A DNA stretch of 64,000 bases, taken from positions 35,426,831 through 35,490,830 of the forward strand of contig JANAVB010029819.1 of assembly GCA_029216955.1 (NCBI GenBank), given 5' to 3'. This document shows, one piece after another, positions 53,800-64,000 of this stretch. A model generated the notes under the pieces. The model was not told the DNA's origin. It ran no database searches and saw nothing but the letters and a program-made list of their open reading frames with translations. This DNA is from Iris pallida. Its lineage: Eukaryota; Streptophyta; Magnoliopsida; Asparagales; Iridaceae. A program made the translations under genes and the position numbers. How positions within the stretch are numbered: the stretch's first letter is position 1; every line of letters starts with the position of its first letter.

Positions 53800-54899
53800 G
53801 TCGTATAAGACTTGAGCTCTGGCGCAAGCCCCTGGTGAAATCTTCTTACCTTCTCTAACTCTGTCGGTATCAATCTCGCACCAAATCTACTCAGACGATT
53901 GAACTCTGAGTCATACTCATCAACTGTCATATTCCCTTGCTTTAGATGAAAGAACTGGTCGTAGAGACCATCTCTGACATGAATAGGGAAGAACCTCTTA
54001 TAAAATGCATCATAGAACTGCTTCCAGGTGATCCCAGTGCCTAGTCGTCTCTCTTTCGCCTTCCATCAGTGGTGAGCATTATCTTCCAATAGTAGGTCCA
54101 CTGCTGTCATCCAATCTCGAGCTGGCAATTAAGATGCCTTCAGTAGCTTCTCTGTACTAATAAGCCACTGTGACACCTCTAGTGGCTTCTCCGTTCCACT
54201 GAAAGGCTTAGGGTTCATATCTGTAAAGTTCTTGATGGAGCCCTCATAAGGATGCATAGCCGGTGCTGGTGCTGGTACTGGTACTGGTACTGGAGGTGGT
54301 GGTAGAGGTCTAGCTAATGCTGCCATCATCATCTGTCTCATCAGTTCAGTCTGCTGCCACTGAGCCTGCATCATTGCGTACATGAACTGAGAAGTAGGGC
54401 TCCCATCAGTCGGTGGGGGAGGCATCTGTGGGCCCGACTGTGGCAGAAACTGCTGAGGGAATGGTGGGGGAGGTGTTACTATCCCTCCTAAGGGTGCTGT
54501 AGGGACCTGCCCATTTTGATTGGCTGGGGGAGCTTGAGTCTCTAGGTGCACCGTTGTTGGAGGTGTGGTAGTCTGCTGCTGTCCTGGCTGGTATGGTGTT
54601 ACTGGAGTCATCGAAGGATTCTGTCCCTCCGGGTTGGTCTCTTCGCCAGATGTGATGGCCAAGGCAGAAGAATGTCCGCTTCTTAGATTCATACTGTTGG
54701 CACGAAGAATAATAGGACGATATTAGGAAAAGTTAGATATGAGGTAAATTGAGCAATCAAAGGATTCGAAAAGGATTGGAAGTCAAGGGGAGCAGTAGTT
54801 CTGGATGAGATGTTATTCCTATTTTTATATGCAGGCTTGTTGGGCACAGTCATGTAACCTAACAATATACTCTGACGTGCATGGGCCACCATAAAAACA

Positions 54900-57938
<3,039 letters not shown>

Positions 57939-58486
57939 TCTCGAGATCGTCTCCACCGACCGCGGTGAGCGTTCTTCACCAGCTCAGCTCCCGATCGCCG
58001 CCTGAACCCGTCCATCTCCGCCTATCCCTCCGGCGAGATCCCACCGCTCACCATCGCCACTTCTCCGCCTCTCTTTGACCCGCCGTCGCACGTACATCGA
58101 CCTCCGCGTGGCCGAACCCCTTTCTCCGCCGTGCGTGGCCAACTCCCCGCCGGAGCCGACCGACCCCAGCCCGCTCTTTTCCTCTCCGCCCTGCCCGACC
58201 GGGCCGCCTATCGCGCGCGTCGTCGACTCCTCAACCCTTCCCCTCCTCTCCAAGACTCCTCCGCAAGGCCGCCGCCGACGCCGCACCACACCACCGCCGA
58301 TCCCCCTCTCCGAACTCTCGACCGCCACCTCTCCCTTTCCCTTCCCACTCTCTCTCCTCTTTCTCTCTCTGACTACTATTATCTATGTTTTTTTTTCATT
58401 CGACAGAGAGAGAGCTCTCTCTCGAAAAGAGAGAGCACACAGCCTCTGTTAATTTTTAATATTTATTGTTATTATTATTATTATTA

Positions 58487-58529
<43 letters not shown>

Positions 58530-60642
58530 CTTAATTTATTCTATTTTATTATTGTTTCTTAACTTTATTGTCTACTTATTAGTGTTACCTTGGTATACAA
58601 TAACATAGTGTTAATATGTAATAATATTATACTGTGTAGATATGTTGATATAAGCATTGATTAAATATTATATTATAAGATATGGTATATGATAACAATA
58701 TGTATGTACACTAGTATATATTTTAGTCAAAAATTTTATTATTTTATTCTTGGTATTTAGTTACTAATATTGGCATTAATATTTCCAAACTAATTAGTAA
58801 CAAAATACGTATTAGGGCTTGACCCTATATATAAAATTTAAAACTAAATTTCAAAGCCTAACTATAGTATTATTTGTGATATTTTCTGTAGCTTTGACCT
58901 ATAAATGTTATTTTGACAAAAATAGGTTGTTTTTTTTCCTTAAAATGAGTTTTTCTGTATTTTCAAAGGTTTATCTATAAATTATTTTAACTAAGAAAAT
59001 ATTTTCGAGTATTATAAATAGTTTTAAATCGTATATATATTATTTATTTATCCTATTTTCCTTGATTTCCTCTTTTCTATAACCAATCCCATTATTCCTA
59101 TTCTTTCGCCAATTTCGTACTACCATATGTCGATCCAAACTAATTTGACCCTTCTGGACCCAATGGAACCGTCTGTGTCACCATCAGAGGTCACCTTGCA
59201 TAGTTATTGTACCGAAGTCACAGTTTATGCCACCTTGATTATTGCAGCACACCAGGCATCCTACCAGGCAAGACACCTTGCCATTTGCTGTTTATTTATT
59301 TTAGCTCATATTTCATACATTATTTATTTTCTTTATGCAAAATAAACTGTGATATATGGCATAACCTGTTAGAACTTACTATTCATTTATATTTCCTGCT
59401 GTGTATTATTTTTCTTACAAATTAAACCTAGATTTAAGGGACCACCTTGTGGGTTGCATTCATTGGCCTTGACACGTTATACCACGAAGTTGTGTGTCAC
59501 AAGTAGAACATGGACGTGCGTGATTGGCTGGCCACCAGTACGTACAAGCCATGCGATAGGACTAACCGCTAATAGAGGTTGCATGCTAGTTTGACTTAGC
59601 GGTTATAGAGGTTACTGTTGTGGATACAACAAAGTAGGCATTTGGCGGGGAGGACAATTCCTTAGCGTATGGGCTTCGATGCACTTTTCTTTTTGTAACC
59701 CGTGAGCTCCGCCGGAGACGCGGGTCAGCTTACCCAAGATTACTGACGGCCACTGGCGATTCTGCGGAACGTCATGCTCTTATTGATTGGGCCTCTAGTG
59801 CCCCAAGGAGGGACTATGCCGATCCTATTCAGCCAGGGCCCATGCGTAGGAAGGATTGTTCTTAACAACATTTCACTTAGATTGGTTAGGCACCTTTATC
59901 CGTTAGGTACGAGTACTTTTGGTTTGGATACTTGTATCTGACCGTGACTTGGAACAATAACTTGTTGCGAATTAGTTCATCACATCTTGTCCTTGTTTGG
60001 TTGTAGGTGTGACTTACTACTTCGATGAGAAGGTATTGAACCTTGTTGGGGTCCGGATACCATATTGGATTCTTAGCATGGAAAGATATGTCACCGTGAA
60101 TTAGTTTACCATCTCCTGTCCTTGTTTGGTTGGGGGATGGTACGCTTGATCAGTAGGTGCGTATTGGACCATGTTATAATTCAATTGACTTATTTATTTG
60201 AACAATATTTATTCAGTTTATATGGCATGATATTATGTGTCTTGTTACGTCCCTCTGAGGACTTGGTTATCTCTCCAGGCGTGTGCTATTGTCTTTGGCA
60301 GGTGTTCTAGCTCTAGCCGTGATTATTGCTATTCTTCGAGGATGATTGCACTTGGATCGTCTTTGCTTCGCTCCCCAAATTCATTTCTTTTCTTATGTAT
60401 TTTTCTTTACTTGTTGGTAGTGGATTTGTCTCCGTCCAACATATTGTATCAAGACAATTCATTATCATTTTATGATATCTTTTATTCATTTATTTTGTGT
60501 AGATGAGATTAGTTATGGTTCTACTACATTTTACAGCTTATGTATTCATGCGAGGTTTCCATATATTGGAGTGTACTTTGTATGAATACAGCTGGCATGT
60601 CTACGTTCCTAGTCTTACGTATTTTGGGACTGAGACGTTACA

Positions 60643-61800
60643 TATTTTTGTGGTGGCCCATGCAGGTCAAGATAAATTGTTTGGTTACTTTACCATACCA
60701 AGCAAGCCTGCGAATAGGATTAGAAGTCTAGGATCTCATCCACATACTTGACCTTTTTCACGATTCCATATTCGACCGACCCATTGATTGCATCTTGCTT
60801 GATTCCTCCTATCACTATTCTTATCTTCCCTTCGTGCTTGCTAGAGATTGACCCTACTAGTTAGACATTGTCCCAAAACACCCTTAGCTTAATTCTTTAA
60901 GTTGGGTAGAATACCCCACGACTTGACACACCCTTGATCATTAAGGGAATACAAATAGTATTAACTAGACCATAGAGACTAGAGGAATTTAACTCATTTG
61001 GTCAACCAAACCTTGGTAAATAAAACCATAAAATGATGGTATAGGAATAAACAAGACTTAGATCCTTATGACTCTTAGACTATTCATATTTGTTCTTTAT
61101 TTCAATCTTAATCTCGTGCCTATATTTTTACTATCTAGGCTAATGATGCTAATGTAGCCTAGTTTTTGCAAGCTCAAATCTTTATCAAGCTTGTTCATGA
61201 CATATGTTATTGGAAGAATTCCTACTAACATATTGTTTAATCAGAACCGGTGCAGGATGGTCTGATCAACCGAGTGCACTTTGGTTCGCTTTTGCCTATT
61301 ATTCTACGTGGATGGGGACATAGTTAAGCATGTCCTCTAGAGTCCCATCCACGACTGCCTTGACAATTCCTTTGAAATTATTCGATCGTCTTTGAATCAC
61401 GTATTCGCATTCGATAACGCCTCATTCGAACTCTATATTGCTTTTGTCTTCACCTATTTTAGAAGGACGAAGGCGTTATTCTAGAACTTCCTCTAGCCTT
61501 CCTATCGGCTATGACCATTCTCACTCGATGTTGCTATATCGTCATCCTAAACTACTCGACCCTATCAAGACCCTCTAATCGCTTAATTAAAGCGAATCTA
61601 TTTCATTCTCTTAATCGTGACCCTCATTCATTACCCGTGACCATACCGTATTGTTTTTCTACGATCTAGATCGCGATTTCTTACGACATGATTTTATGGA
61701 AACATTGTCATCATTGAATCTCCATTGATACCCCCTTGTGTCCTCTCACCCCCTACTAATTCTTAATTTCGAGGACGAAATTCTTTTAAGTTGGGTAGGA
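60643..61800 (+). other. Internal region 2 of the long-LTR array, non-coding
   Basis: It is collinear with internal 1 and undisturbed by a CACTA insertion. The start has TGGTGGCCCATGCAGGTC (about 60652-60669). The end has GAGGACGAAATTC and AAGTTGGGTAGGA. No ORF with recognisable similarity is present, so all proteins would have to come from other elements. Confidence 0.85.
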
Positions 61801-63600
61801 TGTAAAACCCCTAAATTTCTACTATATTTTTATCGATTTTGATACTGATTTAAAATTTTATTATTGTACGTCGCGTAGTCGTATTGTACGTCGCGTACGA
61901 AAATTTAATTTTTCGAAATTGCTCGACGAGTACGATTATGTGCGAGCGTACATATTTTTGAAAAATATTATTTTTCTATTTTTATAGTTTTAAAATAATA
62001 TACATAATAATTATTTTATTATCGTTCAAACATTTTCAAGTTTGTTATTTTTATTTATAAAGCCTTTCATTTCTCACAATTATTAATCATAAATAATATT
62101 TTATTGTATACTAGAAAAAGCATAATAATGCATGCATTATTTGTGCATACATATATTTCATAATTATTTATTAGTCTATTTTTAATAAAAATGTAATTTT
62201 TGAGATTTATTAATATTAATATTTTATTATTCAAATAGATATTTAAAAATATTTATTATTTTTGAAATTATTATTATTGGTATTTTGGAAAATATATTTC
62301 AAAATTTTTGTGGCGATTTAAATCTTGATTTGAATTTATGGATTTATTTAAATAGTAAAACATTTGAAATTTGATTTATCACATTGATTTTAAACTAAAA
62401 ATTTAATTAGATTTAAATTTGATTTGTATTTGGATTTGGATTGATTTTAAATTAAATTAGGAAATATCTAAATTGGGTTTAAAGGAATCCTAATTCTTAT
62501 CTAATTGGAAATTCCCACATCCTATAAATATGCAGGTACTCCTCCAATTTCTATCATTCATTATTTCTCCACAAATCACCTCCACAAATCTACGTGTATC
62601 GTGTCTTTGTCCATCCAAATTCTTATTCCATTAATTACACATACATTGCTCCTCCTCCGTGCCGACAACCCCGACACGATACATCAAATTCTAATTCCTA
62701 ACCGTAATTCTGCCTTGTCCGCTACCATCTTCCTTCGCCATACCCAATCTCAAACCGCCATCACTACCATGGCTACGCCCCCGACTTCGTCGGTTGTCCC
62801 CGACCACCTAACCCGACCACCATCAACCCCCAACATCATCCAGCACCCAACCCGACCACCATCGGCCTATCGAACTCCCTGTCTCCCCCGTGCCTTCACC
62901 ACTGTCGCCTCGCCTGACCAACCGTCCTCCGGCCATATGACCGACCACCACACCGGTAGAAACCCCACACCAAAGAGAAAAATTGGGCAAATAAAATCCA
63001 TACCTAACCGCCGCGTCGAGCACAGATCTGAGTCCCTCCGTAAGCCCCGTCGAGACCCTTCCTCGGCTCTCGTCTCGAGATCGTCTCCACCGACTGCGGT
63101 GAGCGTTCTTCACCAGCTCAGCTCCCGTTTGCCGCCTGAACCCGTCCATCTCCGCCTATCCCTCCGGCGAGATCTCACCGCTCACCATCGCCACTTCTTC
63201 GCCTCTCTTTGACCCGCCGCCACACGTACATCGACCTCCGCATGGCCGAACCCCTTCCTCCGCCGCGCGTGGCCAACTCCCCGCCGGAGCCGACCGACCG
63301 CAGCCCGCTCTTTTCCTCTCCGCCCTGCCCGACCGGGCCGCCTATCGCGCGCGCCGTCGACTCCTCAACCCTTCCCCTCCTCTCCAAGACTCCTCCACAA
63401 GGCCGCCGCCGACGCCGTGCCACACCACCGCCGATCCCCCTCTCCGAACTCCCGACCGCCACCTCTCCCTTTCCCCCTTTCCCTTCTCACTCTCTCACCT
63501 CTTTCTCTCTCTGACTACTATTACCTATGTTTTTTTTCATTCGACAGAGAGAGAGCTCTCTCTCGAAAAGAGAGAGCACACAGCCTCTGTTAATTTTTAA

Positions 63601-63637
<37 letters not shown>

Positions 63638-64000
63638 CTTAATTTATTCTATTTTATTATTGTTTCTTAACTTTATTGTCTACTTATTAGTGTTACCTTG
63701 GTATACAATAACATAGTATTAATATGTAATAATATTATACTGTGTAGATATGTTGATATAAGCATTGATTAAATATTATATTATAAGATATGGTATATGA
63801 TAACAATATGTATGTACACTAGTATATATTTTAGTCAAAAATTTTATTATTTTATTCTTGGTATTTAGTTACTAATATTGGCATTAATATTTCCAAACTA
63901 ATTAGTAACAAAATACGTATTAGGGCTTGACCCTATATATAAAATTTAAAACTAAATTTCAAAGCCTAACTATAGTATTATTTGTGATATTTTTTGTAGC
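61801..64000 (+). repeat. LTR C, cut by the window end
   Basis: It starts TGTAAAACCCC, has the TATA box at 62523-62530, the GC-rich block at 62640-63480, the GA/CT palindrome near 63550 and the ATT microsatellite at 63605-63640. It carries the 20-bp unit near its start that LTR A has and LTR B lacks. Confidence 0.9.

Overview
The window is a stretch of nested transposable elements from a plant nuclear genome, almost certainly a flowering plant. It holds a Sirevirus-type Copia element, Tat-type Ty3/Gypsy elements, an L1-type LINE with a DUF4283-like ORF1, and a CACTA element with a Transposase_24-type gene. I found no convincing host gene, tRNA, rRNA or CRISPR array, and the species cannot be fixed from this sequence.

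Left part (1-14055). The 3' ends of three plus-strand retroelements sit one inside another, and their 5' halves lie left of the window. The first two are Tat-like elements, each with a spliced gene running antisense just upstream of the 3' LTR. In the better-preserved copy (complement 3713-8131) this gene encodes a long plant-mobile-domain-like protein and has its own TATA box. The third is a Copia/Sirevirus remnant (about 9240-14055) with RT, RNase H, an env-like ORF, a polypurine tract and a 3' LTR.

Middle left (14055-21249). A decayed plus-strand Tat gag-protease region is split by a 3.5-kb minus-oriented solo LTR (17191-20716, target-site duplication CTTGA). It is then cut again by a large compound element that starts at 21250 and runs off the right edge.

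Right part (21250-64000). Three LTRs (A, B, C) of one family alternate with two 1.16-kb non-coding internals: A-internal-B-internal-C. Internal 1 carries a 5.45-kb CACTA element (26187-31639, duplication CCT). LTR B carries a 25-kb minus-strand gag-only Gypsy element (33001-57938, duplication TCTCG). That element carries a LINE inside the TA microsatellite of its left LTR (about 35696-40862). Its gag is split by another gag-only element with 4.7-4.9 kb LTRs (42342-53799, duplication GTCGT).

The most distinctive biology is of three kinds. One is a related set of long-LTR, pol-less Gypsy families that share a double hairpin near the LTR end and, in several of them, a candidate primer-binding site. 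The second is the antisense mobile-domain gene of the Tat elements, whose LTR and first intron share family-specific short motifs. The third is a 312-bp exon-intron duplication in the CACTA gene whose reading frame can be kept by splicing past one copy.
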